Part shown: positions 1 through 7,711 of the stretch, piece after piece | Position numbering within the stretch: position 1 is the stretch's first letter | Layout: every line of letters starts with the position of its first letter | NCBI GenBank assembly: GCA_030150135.1 | Contig: JASLGO010000079.1 | Span: 1 to 15,257, forward strand | Origin: Aquirhabdus sp. | GTDB lineage: Bacteria > Pseudomonadota > Gammaproteobacteria > Pseudomonadales > Moraxellaceae | Direction: 5' to 3' | Length of the DNA stretch: 15,257 nucleotides | The notes under the pieces: model-generated | Database searches by the model: none | Seen by the model: only the letters and a program-made list of their open reading frames with translations | What the model was told of the DNA's origin: nothing | Program-made: the position numbers and the translations under genes

Positions 1-371
<371 letters not shown>

Positions 372-484
372 CTAAGCATGACCTGATAAAATTTCTTGGG
401 AAGAATATCACAACGATCTTCTACATTTAAGTTTTGATCCAAGATGTAATGATCTTGATAGCCTCAATGACCGTGCAGAATCAT

Positions 485-1234
485 ATGCCTCAAATTAAAC
501 ACGCCTTGAACGGCGTCATGATAGCGACAATCATCCTAAGCTCAACCGTTTATGCAGGAGTTCCCTTCCTGACAGACGACCCCGCCCCAACTCCTTATCA
601 ACATAGCGAAATACATCTCGCTATTCAGCAGACCAAAACATCTGATGGAATATCAGGAACATTGCCATTTTTTGAATTGGATTATGGCGTGCTTCCAAAT
701 GTACAACTTCACTTATTATTACCCATGATGCAAAGTGCGCCAGATCATGGCAGCCATGAGTATGGTTATGGTGATACTGAACTTGGTATTAAATATCGAG
801 TTTTTCAGGAAACAGATCATCTGCCCATGATCGCAATTTACCCAGCCATTGAACTCCCCACAGGCAATCAAAATCAAGGATTAGGCAATGGTAAAGCCCA
901 ATACTTTTTCCCTCTCTGGTTCCAGAAAAATTGGGAAAGCTGGCAAATGAATGCAGGAGGCGGTTACTGGATCAATCCTGCCAGCGGCATGAAAAATCAT
1001 TGGGTTAGCGGTATACAAATACAACACGATCTATCCGATCGCCTCACACTCGGCGGCGAAGTTTTTTATAATACCGATACCGTAACTGGACAGGGTAATG
1101 CATCCGTCATCAATTGGGGTGGCACTTACAATTTTGACGAAACTAATCATCTATTGTTTTCTGCTGGGACAGGGCTCAGCCAAGCTCAGCAAAATCATTT
1201 GCTACTTTACTTAGGTTATCAACGAACTTGGTAG
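485..1234 (+). CDS. Secreted beta-barrel-like protein of the phenol-MetA/transporter outer-membrane type
   Basis: Probably an outer-membrane barrel protein of unknown substrate. Starting at ATG 485 the product is 249 residues. It opens with a signal peptide (charged start MPQIKH, hydrophobic VMIATIILSS, cleavage after VYA at about residue 24), and the mature part starts GVPFLTDDPAP. The body alternates polar and hydrophobic residues in glycine- and aromatic-rich strands (ELDYGVLPNVQLHLLLP, GYGDTELGIKYRVF, GEVFYNTDTV) and ends in an aromatic residue (LLYLGYQRTW), as outer-membrane barrels do. The GDTELGIKY and PAIELPTG segments resemble the family named for the MetA pathway of phenol degradation, often annotated simply as 'transporter'; this is family resemblance only. 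In-frame starts at 434 (TTG), 449 and 467 are also open, and none has a good ribosome binding site. I chose 485 for the signal peptide. Converges on the HAD gene with a 22-bp gap. Confidence 0.72.
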   Translation: MPQIKHALNGVMIATIILSSTVYAGVPFLTDDPAPTPYQHSEIHLAIQQTKTSDGISGTLPFFELDYGVLPNVQLHLLLPMMQSAPDHGSHEYGYGDTELGIKYRVFQETDHLPMIAIYPAIELPTGNQNQGLGNGKAQYFFPLWFQKNWESWQMNAGGGYWINPASGMKNHWVSGIQIQHDLSDRLTLGGEVFYNTDTVTGQGNASVINWGGTYNFDETNHLLFSAGTGLSQAQQNHLLLYLGYQRTW

Positions 1235-1256
1235 ATTCATAAAACTCTATTCATAA

Positions 1257-2054
1257 TCAATTGACAGCATGTACCTTCAGAAACTGAGGTAATTCCGCGA
1301 TACTAGATAATATACCGTCGGGATAGATAGAAGATTGCTCAAGATACTGCTGTCTGAATTTACCTGTTTTCACCAGAACGCCGTCGATCCGATGTCTCTG
1401 AGCTCCACCGACATCACTGTCTAGATCATCACCCACAAGCACAGCTTGATCGGCCGTAACATTAGCATCTGTCAGCACACGATTAAAAAATGCGGATGAG
1501 GGCTTACCCATGATCTGTGCAGTTTTTCCTGTCACATACTCAAGCCCAGCCACATAGAAACCAATATCGACTTTCAAACTCTGTTGAGTTTGCCAAAAAC
1601 GATTCTTATGCAGAGCAATGAGCTGTGCACCATTGTGCATCGCTGAGAATAACTGATTAATCAGAACAGCATTCCACGCATCACCAATATCACCCAATAC
1701 AATATAATCAGGCGACACCTCATCCCGTTCAAACTCAGCAAAGTCCATCTCTATCGCAAGCGCCACCACGGGCCAAACTCTCAGCTTTCGTCCCATTTGC
1801 TGCTGCAATACACGCAACTCCAAAACAGCAGCCATAGGTGCAGTAATCAGTTCATTGGGCTCCTGAGAAAATCCCATCTGCATTAACTGTTGACAAAGTT
1901 CAACATGCGAACGTGTTGTGGTATTGGTCAAGAACCGTAATGTATAACTTTGCTCACGCAAGCGCGCCACCGCCTCAACAGCCCCATCAATGACATGATC
2001 ATCAATATACAAAGTGCCATCCAAATCCAGTAAAACCAAGCGTTTTGATTTCAT
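1257..2054 (-). CDS. HAD-superfamily subfamily IIA phosphatase (LHPP-like)
   Basis: Cytoplasmic magnesium-dependent phosphatase of the haloacid dehalogenase superfamily, class IIA. The 265-residue product shows all four motifs: motif I DLDGT (D10 nucleophile, D12 acid/base), motif II TNTT near residue 43, motif III lysine in MGKPSSAFF (K184), and motif IV VGDDLDSDVGGAQ (D209, D210). The cap lies between motifs II and III, as in NagD and mammalian LHPP; overall length and the LTNTTTRS and VGDD stretches favour the LHPP-like branch. The natural substrate cannot be read from sequence. Start chosen at 2054, not the upstream in-frame 2093, because AGAGG lies seven bases ahead of this ATG and the product then begins directly with MKSKRLVLLDLDGT. 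It follows the OsmC gene on the same strand after 121 bp, so shared transcription is possible but unproven. Confidence 0.85.
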   Translation of the reverse strand: MKSKRLVLLDLDGTLYIDDHVIDGAVEAVARLREQSYTLRFLTNTTTRSHVELCQQLMQMGFSQEPNELITAPMAAVLELRVLQQQMGRKLRVWPVVALAIEMDFAEFERDEVSPDYIVLGDIGDAWNAVLINQLFSAMHNGAQLIALHKNRFWQTQQSLKVDIGFYVAGLEYVTGKTAQIMGKPSSAFFNRVLTDANVTADQAVLVGDDLDSDVGGAQRHRIDGVLVKTGKFRQQYLEQSSIYPDGILSSIAELPQFLKVHAVN

Positions 2055-2149
2055 TTTATGACCTCTTTTATAGCTTGTTGAATCAAATCGCACATTGAGT
2101 TTACGGGTACTGAATTTCTTACTTGATAAAAATAGTCAAAAATATCAAA

Positions 2150-2166
2150 GACATTCAAAGAATGCC
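2150..2166 (-). terminator. Weak hairpin after the OsmC gene (possible attenuator)
   Basis: On the minus strand GGCATTC and GAATGTC can pair (seven base pairs, one G-T wobble) around a TTT loop, ten bases past the OsmC stop codon, followed by a broken T-rich stretch rather than a clean T-run. It may slow transcription between the OsmC gene and the HAD gene, but the stem is too weak to call a firm terminator. Confidence 0.25.
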
Positions 2167-2175
2167 ACCCTTGAA

Positions 2176-2598
2176 CTAATCCGCCAAATTCGTATCAATC
2201 ACAATATTACCCGTTAAAATCTTATGCACTGGACAAGCATTAGCCACTTGTAGCAGACGCTCACGCTGCTCAAGACTCAACTCGCCATGCAGCACAATAT
2301 GACGCACAATTTGGTTGCCATCCGCAGGCTTACCATTCGGATTAAACTCAAGATTGATATCCACACCTGTCAATGGCCACGCCTTGCGCTTGGCATACAT
2401 CGATAACGTAATTGATGTACATGCTCCAAGGCTTGAGAGTAACAATTGAAATGGCGTTGGGCCTGCATTCGCCCCACCATCCAACTCCGACTCATCACCA
2501 AACCAGCGATGTACGCCGTCCGTAATCGTCACGGTGTATGGGATATCACTGTCTATACTGGCGGTCACAGCTGGAAAAGCGGAAACGATTGGACTCAT
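2176..2598 (-). CDS. OsmC/Ohr-family protein
   Basis: Member of the OsmC/Ohr fold, whose characterised members reduce organic or lipid hydroperoxides with two active-site cysteines. The 140-residue product has both: C60 in LLSSLGACTSITL, at the start of the central helix, and C122 in VANACPVHKILTG. The N-terminal GDESELDGGANAGPTPFQLLLSSL segment is typical of the group. The ACPVHK form and short length place it nearer the YhfA-like and general OsmC groups than to Ohr itself, so peroxidase activity is likely but the true substrate is not known. The start is well supported: GGAG lies seven bases before the ATG at 2598. It sits 54 bp after cbpM and 121 bp before the HAD gene on the same strand; this grouping with a chaperone pair suggests a stress-linked cluster, which is an inference. 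Confidence 0.88.
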   Translation of the reverse strand: MSPIVSAFPAVTASIDSDIPYTVTITDGVHRWFGDESELDGGANAGPTPFQLLLSSLGACTSITLSMYAKRKAWPLTGVDINLEFNPNGKPADGNQIVRHIVLHGELSLEQRERLLQVANACPVHKILTGNIVIDTNLAD

Positions 2599-2652
2599 AA
2601 TTACTCCATTAAAACTAATGTATTCAGTATATTAAAATTCAATATTTTTCAA

Positions 2653-2988
2653 TTACTCATAAAACTCTGCATGCGACAATTCTCTTTGCTTGAGTTTTGC
2701 CTGCAACGCAGCAATCTCATCAAGTAAATCTAACGCTAAAGCAACACCCGATGCGTTAACCTCAAGATCACGAGTTAATCTGAGCGCAACGCGCGCACGT
2801 CGTAAAGCTTGTCCTGTAAAAACCCAGTCCTGCGGCACTTGCCCGATTGGCTCTAAAATTCCCTCAATGACCCAAACTTGCACTTGCCCGACATGCGCAT
2901 GACTCGCATGACACAACTCTTGTAGTGACAAGCTGACCTCTTCTTCAACGACACAACCCGAAATCAACGACTGACTATATTCTTTCAT
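2653..2988 (-). CDS. cbpM: Chaperone modulator CbpM
   Basis: Small cytoplasmic regulator that binds the J domain of CbpA and inhibits its co-chaperone and DNA-binding activity (known for the E. coli pair). The 111-residue product fits the MerR-like fold of the family: an N-terminal helical part around LSLQELCHASHAH (residues 20-32), the VWVIEGILEP turn (38-47), the family-typical FTGQALRRARVALRLTRDLEVN run in the middle, and a C-terminal helix of probable coiled-coil character (DLLDEIAALQAKLKQRE). ATG at 2988 was chosen over the TTG two codons upstream because AAGGA is nine bases ahead of the ATG but only three ahead of the TTG. It follows cbpA by 45 bp on the same strand, the standard cbpA-cbpM operon order, which strongly supports the call. 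Confidence 0.9.
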   Translation of the reverse strand: MKEYSQSLISGCVVEEEVSLSLQELCHASHAHVGQVQVWVIEGILEPIGQVPQDWVFTGQALRRARVALRLTRDLEVNASGVALALDLLDEIAALQAKLKQRELSHAEFYE

Positions 2989-3033
2989 CTTCAATCATCC
3001 TTATGAATATGATCCTGATCACTTAAGTACATG

Positions 3034-3999
3034 TTAGTGCTTGGGCAAATGTTGGCGTGGATTAAAATCAAAAGCTTTTGCCATTGCCCGATAAGCTTCT
3101 TTTTCTGCTTCGCTATTTGCTGGCGGTAATGCGATTTCCAGCACCACGTATTGATCACCTGCGGGGTGATTCGCAGAACTACTTGGAATACCCTTACCTT
3201 TTAACCGTAACTTACGTCCGGCTTTTGAATGAGGAGGAATGGTCAACGCCACACTCCCATCTGGTGTCGGCACATTGACTGTCGCGCCCAGTGCAGCCTC
3301 CCAAGGTGCAAGTGGTAATGTTAAGTACACATCTTTGTCATCGACTCGGAAGATCGAATGCGGATTAAATGCAATTTCAAGGAACAAATCCCCTGCTTGT
3401 CCTTCGCCATGCCCACCTTGTCCCGCCAAGCGTAAGTGTTGTCCAGCGCGAATCCCTTTGGGAATGCTCACGTCGAGCGTGCGATCAACCATCACTACAT
3501 GACCACTTGCATCAACGGTAGGCACACGCAACGAAATACTGCGCTTGGCTCCACGATAACTATCCTCAAGATCAATCAAAACTTTGGCATGATGATCCTG
3601 TCCTTGTTTCGGAGCTTGACGTGTAGAACCTCGACCTTGCCGACCAAATAGCGATTCAAAGAAATCACTATGATCGAAGCCCTGTTCGAACCCGCCACCA
3701 AATCCATCCTGCGCATCACCTCGACCCGTAAACTCAAAGCCCGCATTCCAGTTCGGTGGTGGCTGAAAGTTTTGTCCATTTTTCCACTGACTACCCATCT
3801 GGTCATACGCCGCGCGCTTTTCAGGATCTTTTAACACCTCATTCGCTTCGCCTAACTCTTTAAAGCGCTCTTCCGCATCAGGCTCTTTGCTGACATCAGG
3901 GTGATATTTACGTGCAAGTTTTCGATAGGCCTGCTTGATTTCATCTTGTGATGCAGTTCTTGGCACACCTAAAATCTGGTAATAATCCTTATATTCCAT
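3034..3999 (-). CDS. cbpA: Curved DNA-binding protein / DnaJ-type co-chaperone CbpA
   Basis: J-domain co-chaperone that stimulates DnaK ATPase; E. coli CbpA also binds curved DNA in the nucleoid. The 321-residue product has an N-terminal J domain (about 1-70) with the HPD motif at residues 33-35 in [11 protein letters not shown] glycine/phenylalanine-rich linker follows (about 88-122, with [20 protein letters not shown]), then two substrate-binding beta domains (about 135-295; [52 protein letters not shown]). There are no CxxCxGxG repeats, so it is the zinc-free CbpA type rather than DnaJ. Length is close to E. coli CbpA. GGTGGAG precedes the ATG at 3999. It is divergent from pgaB and leads the series with cbpM, the OsmC gene and the HAD gene. 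Confidence 0.95.
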   Translation of the reverse strand: MEYKDYYQILGVPRTASQDEIKQAYRKLARKYHPDVSKEPDAEERFKELGEANEVLKDPEKRAAYDQMGSQWKNGQNFQPPPNWNAGFEFTGRGDAQDGFGGGFEQGFDHSDFFESLFGRQGRGSTRQAPKQGQDHHAKVLIDLEDSYRGAKRSISLRVPTVDASGHVVMVDRTLDVSIPKGIRAGQHLRLAGQGGHGEGQAGDLFLEIAFNPHSIFRVDDKDVYLTLPLAPWEAALGATVNVPTPDGSVALTIPPHSKAGRKLRLKGKGIPSSSANHPAGDQYVVLEIALPPANSEAEKEAYRAMAKAFDFNPRQHLPKH

Positions 4000-4056
4000 A
4001 CGTCAGCTCCACCCATGTACTCATACAAATTGTTTTTTCTGGTTTCTTCCTAAACG

Positions 4057-4070
4057 CTATCGCATACGAT
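4057..4070. promoter_or_regulatory. CTATCGCATACGAT element upstream of cbpA (copy 1 of 2)
   Basis: Near-palindromic element about 58 bases upstream of the cbpA start codon. It matches 13 of 14 bases with the element at 9602-9615 upstream of the flavin monooxygenase gene, in the same orientation relative to the downstream gene. Candidate operator; the binding protein is unknown. Confidence 0.35.
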
Positions 4071-4101
4071 TTTATTTTTAAAGCCGAATATTGCCTTGTC
4101 T

Positions 4102-4168
4102 TGAAGTCTCCAAGCTGTACCACACAAACCATCTCTGCTTTTTTGAGTGTAGAACTTATGAAGTCTCC
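4102..4168. repeat. Ten-base direct repeat TGAAGTCTCC, two copies
   Basis: TGAAGTCTCC occurs at 4102-4111 and again at 4159-4168, a 57-base offset, in the leader side of cbpA. An exact ten-base repeat in so short a gap is unlikely to be chance alone. Function unknown. Confidence 0.45.
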
Positions 4169-4171
4169 TTA

Positions 4172-4199
4172 ATGTTAATCTATGTCTATAAAATGTCTA
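4172..4199. repeat. Phased ATGTYWA direct repeats (three copies)
   Basis: ATGTTAA at 4172, ATGTCTA at 4182 and ATGTCTA at 4193 repeat at 10- and 11-base steps, about one helical turn. Such face-of-helix phasing is typical of direct-repeat sites for response regulators, but no binder can be named. The array sits about 175 bp upstream of cbpA and 240 bp upstream of pgaB. Confidence 0.4.
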
Positions 4200-4292
4200 G
4201 ATTGGATATCTTTTCGATCATGGAATCAGCAATTTGAATATAAAAAATATTTTTCAAATAAACAATAAATACAATATTTTACTTACATCATG

Positions 4293-4315
4293 ACAATCTC
4301 TTATAAAAAGATTGT
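4293..4315. promoter_or_regulatory. Inverted repeat ACAATCT-N9-AGATTGT
   Basis: Seven-base perfect arms (4293-4299 and 4309-4315) flank an A/T-rich nine-base centre that itself contains TTATAA. No T-run follows, so a dimeric-regulator operator is more plausible than a terminator. It is about 125 bp upstream of pgaB. Confidence 0.4.
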
Positions 4316-4375
4316 TTCAAGTAATCAGATTCATGAAAAAATTGATAGCGTTCCTGCTAGAATGCGCCTCCTAAG

Positions 4376-4404
4376 TTGCACAATTTATGTGCACGATATA
4401 TATT
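4376..4404 (+). promoter_or_regulatory. Candidate pgaB promoter with overlapping inverted repeat
   Basis: TTGCAC (4376-4381) and TATATT (4399-4404) are separated by 17 bases and end 36 bases before the pgaB ATG, a plausible sigma-70 layout with a good -10 and a weak -35. The inverted repeat TGCACA-ATTTA-TGTGCA (4377-4393) covers the -35 and part of the spacer, the position expected for a repressor site. A second -10-like TATACT lies at 4419-4424. Predicted by eye only. Confidence 0.4.
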
Positions 4405-4440
4405 AATTTTCTGTATTTTATACTCTTTCTGTGCCGAATC

Positions 4441-6411
4441 ATGACTAGACTACTCGCTGTTTTCGCCCTATGGATGCTGTGCTTGAGCAGCACGATGACT
4501 TTTGCGGCCTTACCAACTGAATTAACAGTGATTAGCTATCATGAAGTGGCGGATAAAAAAGACGCACTGATTCCACAATATGCGGTGTCGCCAACCAACT
4601 TTGTTCGTCAAATGGATTGGCTTAAAGTCAACGGCTATCACTTTGTCAATGTCGACCAAATCTTGGCAGCACGTGCGGGAAAACTCCCTCTGCCAGAAAA
4701 AGCGGTGTTGATCACATTTGATGACGGTTATCATTCGGTTTATACCAACGCATTTCCAATTCTAAAACTGTTTAACGCCCCTGCGGTCATTGCCGTTGTT
4801 GGAGATTGGCTGGAGCCAACTTCAGGGGAAGTCGTTAACTTTGCAGGTCGTTCGGTATCTCGTGAACAGATGCTAAGCTGGGCAGAAATCAAAGAAATGG
4901 TCGATAGCGGGCTGGTTGAAGTGGGCAGTCATACCTACGCACAGCATGAAGGCATCCTTGCAAACCCTCAAGGGAACACCGAACCTGCGGTAACTACTCG
5001 CCTGTACCTGCCTAAACTCAATCGTTATGAAGATGAAGAAACCTACAAAAAACGTATCTATAACGATCTGAAAAAGAATAATGAAGTTCTGCAATCACAT
5101 GGTTTCCGCTCACCACGCGTCATTGCTTGGCCGTATGGGAGCTATAACATCGAATCGCGTGAAAGTGCTGAAAAACTGGGGATGCCTATCGGCTTAACGC
5201 TAGATGACGGACCAAATACTCTGGCAACACCACTTTGGGGACTACGCCGTATTCTGGTAGAAAGCAGTATGCAGTTACCTGACTTACAGAAAGAAATTCT
5301 GCTACGCGATCGAAATATTACGGATAATGATCGTCCTGAAAAAATCATGCACATTGATTTGGACTATATCTATGATCCAGATCCTGCTCAGCAAGAAAAG
5401 AACCTCGGACATTTGCTTGATCGTATTCAGGCAATGGGCGTAAATACTATTTATTTACAAGCTTTTGCAGATCCAGCAGCAAGAGGTTCAGCAAATAGCG
5501 TCTACTTCCCGAATCGTCATATGCCGATGCGTGCCGATCTCTTTAACCGAGTGTCGTGGCAAATCCGTACACGGACTCAGGTCAAACGTATCTACGCATG
5601 GATGCCAATGCTCGCTTGGGAACTCCCTGCAACAGAGCCTGCCGCCAACGACTTAGTCGTTGCCGATCTACCTACCAGCGCTGATCATCTCAACATGGGT
5701 TATCACCGCCTGTCGCCATTCTCTGCGCGCGCTCGCAAAGTCATTCGTGATATCTATCAGGATTTATCACGCGCTGCACCGATTGACGGTATTCTGTTCC
5801 ATGACGACGTGACTCTTTCTGATTACGAAGATGCCAGCTCATTTGGTATTGCACAAAATAAAGAATGGGGTTTACCAAGCAAAATCAGTGACATTCGCGC
5901 GAATGATGATTATCTTGGTCGTTGGACTATTCTCAAAATCAACGCGTTAGACCGATTCGCCAATGAACTTGCAAATTTAGTTAGTCTTGAACAACCTAAC
6001 TTACTGACTGCACGTAATTTATATGCTCAAGTCGTACTGAATCCTAAATCAGAAGTCTGGTATGCTCAGTCACTGGATAACTCTTTAGCAAACTATGACT
6101 TTACTGCAATCATGGCAATGCCTTATATGGAAAAAGCGGATGATCCAAAAGCATTTATGGAAGACATCGTTGCAAAAGTCAAAGAGCATCCAAATGCAAT
6201 GAAACACGTTGTATTTGAACTACAAACTGTGGATTGGCGTACAGATAAAAAGATTCCTAGTGCCGAACTCGCAGCGACAATTAAGAGTCTCTATGATGCT
6301 GGCGCACAACATATTGCATACTATCCTGATGACTCGATTCAGGATCAGCCTGAAACGTCTGTAATTCGTCCAGTATTTGATGGTAAATCAAATATGGCTG
6401 TCATCCCTTGA
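4441..6411 (+). CDS. pgaB: PNAG deacetylase/hydrolase PgaB
   Basis: Periplasmic enzyme that removes some N-acetyl groups from poly-beta-1,6-N-acetylglucosamine so that it can be exported, and has a C-terminal glycoside-hydrolase-like domain that binds or cuts the partly deacetylated chain (known from E. coli PgaB). The 656-residue product is full length. The deacetylase domain carries ITFDDGY (D94 base, D95 metal), metal histidines H164 and H169 in VGSHTYAQH, and WPYGSYN near 230. The C-terminal half (about 300-640) begins MHIDLDYIYDP and has the acidic pair D455-D456 in FHDDVTLSDYED. The start was set at 4441 because MTRLLAVFALWMLCLSS to TFA reads as a signal peptide; the frame is open back to 4387. 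No good ribosome binding site and no lipobox (C14 is preceded by WML), unlike the E. coli lipoprotein. First gene of the operon here; pgaA is not upstream. Confidence 0.94.
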   Translation: MTRLLAVFALWMLCLSSTMTFAALPTELTVISYHEVADKKDALIPQYAVSPTNFVRQMDWLKVNGYHFVNVDQILAARAGKLPLPEKAVLITFDDGYHSVYTNAFPILKLFNAPAVIAVVGDWLEPTSGEVVNFAGRSVSREQMLSWAEIKEMVDSGLVEVGSHTYAQHEGILANPQGNTEPAVTTRLYLPKLNRYEDEETYKKRIYNDLKKNNEVLQSHGFRSPRVIAWPYGSYNIESRESAEKLGMPIGLTLDDGPNTLATPLWGLRRILVESSMQLPDLQKEILLRDRNITDNDRPEKIMHIDLDYIYDPDPAQQEKNLGHLLDRIQAMGVNTIYLQAFADPAARGSANSVYFPNRHMPMRADLFNRVSWQIRTRTQVKRIYAWMPMLAWELPATEPAANDLVVADLPTSADHLNMGYHRLSPFSARARKVIRDIYQDLSRAAPIDGILFHDDVTLSDYEDASSFGIAQNKEWGLPSKISDIRANDDYLGRWTILKINALDRFANELANLVSLEQPNLLTARNLYAQVVLNPKSEVWYAQSLDNSLANYDFTAIMAMPYMEKADDPKAFMEDIVAKVKEHPNAMKHVVFELQTVDWRTDKKIPSAELAATIKSLYDAGAQHIAYYPDDSIQDQPETSVIRPVFDGKSNMAVIP

Positions 6412-6436
6412 GCGCTAGAATGAAGGGGCACTCGAT

Positions 6437-7711
6437 TTGAATACGTTGTGGCAAGGCTTATTAGGCTTCGTATTTTACTACCCGTTGTTAATGTCCTATA
6501 TCTGGATGATTGGCGCGCTTATTTTTTATTGGCGGAATGAAAAAACTCAGCCGCCATATGATCAGCCGCCTGTTCTCGAACACACGCCGCCTGTGAGTGT
6601 TTTGATTCCTTGTTTTAATGAAGGAGTCAACGCAGAAGAGACCATTCGTCACGCATTAGCACTGGATTATCCTGATTTTGAAGTGGTTGCCATTAATGAT
6701 GGTAGTTCCGACGAAACCGCTGAAGTACTCAATCGACTTGCTCATCAGTGCCCGAAGCTTAAAGTTGTGCATTTAGCCGAAAATCAGGGCAAAGCCATGG
6801 CGCTCCAAGCAGGTAGCCTGCTTGCCAAATCAGAGTTCTTGATTTGTATTGATGGCGATGCGCTGCTTGATCCATACGCCGCTCACTGGATGGTTCGACA
6901 TTTTGTCAAACATCCGCATGTCGCAGCAGTCACAGGCAACCCACGTATTCGTAATCGATCCACACTCATCGGTCGTGTACAGGTGGGAGAATTTTCCTCG
7001 ATTGTCGGTATGATTAAACGCGCACAGCGCAGTTTTGGTCGACTGTTTACAGTTTCAGGGGTGATTACCACCTTCCGCAAATCCGCCGTCCATCAGGTTG
7101 GTTACTGGTCAGCAGATATGCTCACTGAAGACATTGATGTCACTTGGAAACTACAGCGTGCAGGCTGGGATGTTCGCTTTGAGCCTAACGCCTTAGTCTG
7201 GATTCTCATGCCTGAAACCTTAAATGGTCTCTGGAAGCAGCGCTTACGCTGGGCAATGGGCGGCGCTCAGGTTCTGATGAAGAATTTTGCGGTATTTCTT
7301 CAGCCTAGCCAAAACTTCCTATGGCCATTGATGGTTGAGCTTTGTCTGACCCTGATCTGGTCCTATCTGATGCTGATTATGGTATTTATTTGGGTGATTG
7401 GCTTGCTTCTGCCCAATGGACTCGTCTGGCCTGTCGTTGGTTCTCCTCTCATCCCTCAAGGAAGTGGAGTCTTCTTAGGTGCGACCTGTCTATTGCAGTT
7501 TGCGATCAGTAAATGGCTCGATAGTCGCTATGAACGCGGATTAGGGCGTAACTATTACTGGATGATCTGGTATCCCCTCATATTCTGGGTGATTAATATT
7601 GCAACTACTATTGCAGCATTTCCTAAGGTACTATTGAGAAATGACGGCGTCAGAGCACGCTGGGTCAGCCCAGATCGAGGCATCCATCAAGCGGAGAAGG
7701 ATGATGAGTAA
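6437..7711 (+). CDS. pgaC: PNAG synthase, family 2 glycosyltransferase PgaC
   Basis: Inner-membrane processive glycosyltransferase that polymerises UDP-GlcNAc into beta-1,6-linked PNAG and moves it across the membrane together with PgaD. The 424-residue product has N-terminal membrane segments (about 8-31), a GT-A catalytic domain with IPCFNEG (57-63), NDGSSD (87-92), the metal-binding DGD at 139-141, the base motif TEDID (230-234) and QRLRW (268-272), then C-terminal membrane segments (about 296-326, 342-358 and 374-396). Length is close to the E. coli protein. It begins with TTG at 6437, preceded by AAGGGG eight bases upstream, 25 bases after the pgaB stop; the next ATG is 18 codons inside the first membrane helix, so TTG is preferred. 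In E. coli the PgaC/PgaD pair is activated by cyclic di-GMP; whether that holds here cannot be read from sequence. Confidence 0.95.
   Translation: MNTLWQGLLGFVFYYPLLMSYIWMIGALIFYWRNEKTQPPYDQPPVLEHTPPVSVLIPCFNEGVNAEETIRHALALDYPDFEVVAINDGSSDETAEVLNRLAHQCPKLKVVHLAENQGKAMALQAGSLLAKSEFLICIDGDALLDPYAAHWMVRHFVKHPHVAAVTGNPRIRNRSTLIGRVQVGEFSSIVGMIKRAQRSFGRLFTVSGVITTFRKSAVHQVGYWSADMLTEDIDVTWKLQRAGWDVRFEPNALVWILMPETLNGLWKQRLRWAMGGAQVLMKNFAVFLQPSQNFLWPLMVELCLTLIWSYLMLIMVFIWVIGLLLPNGLVWPVVGSPLIPQGSGVFLGATCLLQFAISKWLDSRYERGLGRNYYWMIWYPLIFWVINIATTIAAFPKVLLRNDGVRARWVSPDRGIHQAEKDDE

Larger units (their letters stand above)
4000..4440. other. Divergent regulatory gap between cbpA and pgaB
   Basis: This 441-bp gap holds no convincing gene. 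It is strongly AT-rich from about 4170 to 4430 and must contain the promoters of both divergent units. Short repeats within it are listed separately: a CTATCGCAT element, a ten-base direct repeat, a phased ATGTYWA series, and two inverted repeats. A minus-strand frame of 47 codons (4132 down to 3989) overlaps the cbpA start but looks unconvincing. No TPR or porin coding remnant of pgaA was seen here in any frame. Confidence 0.7.

Noticed and set aside
485..1234. Possibility that the outer-membrane protein is a displaced pgaA
   Set aside because: It is only 249 residues with no TPR domain, whereas PgaA is about 800 residues with a TPR region and a large barrel; it is also far from the pga operon.
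2055..2093. Longer HAD protein starting at 2093
   Set aside because: The extra 13 residues precede a good ribosome site and the normal family N-terminus at 2054; the short start is better supported.
4080..4130. Heat-shock sigma-32 promoter for cbpA
   Set aside because: A CTTGGA stretch is present on the minus strand, but no matching CCCCAT-type -10 at the right distance; too weak to report.
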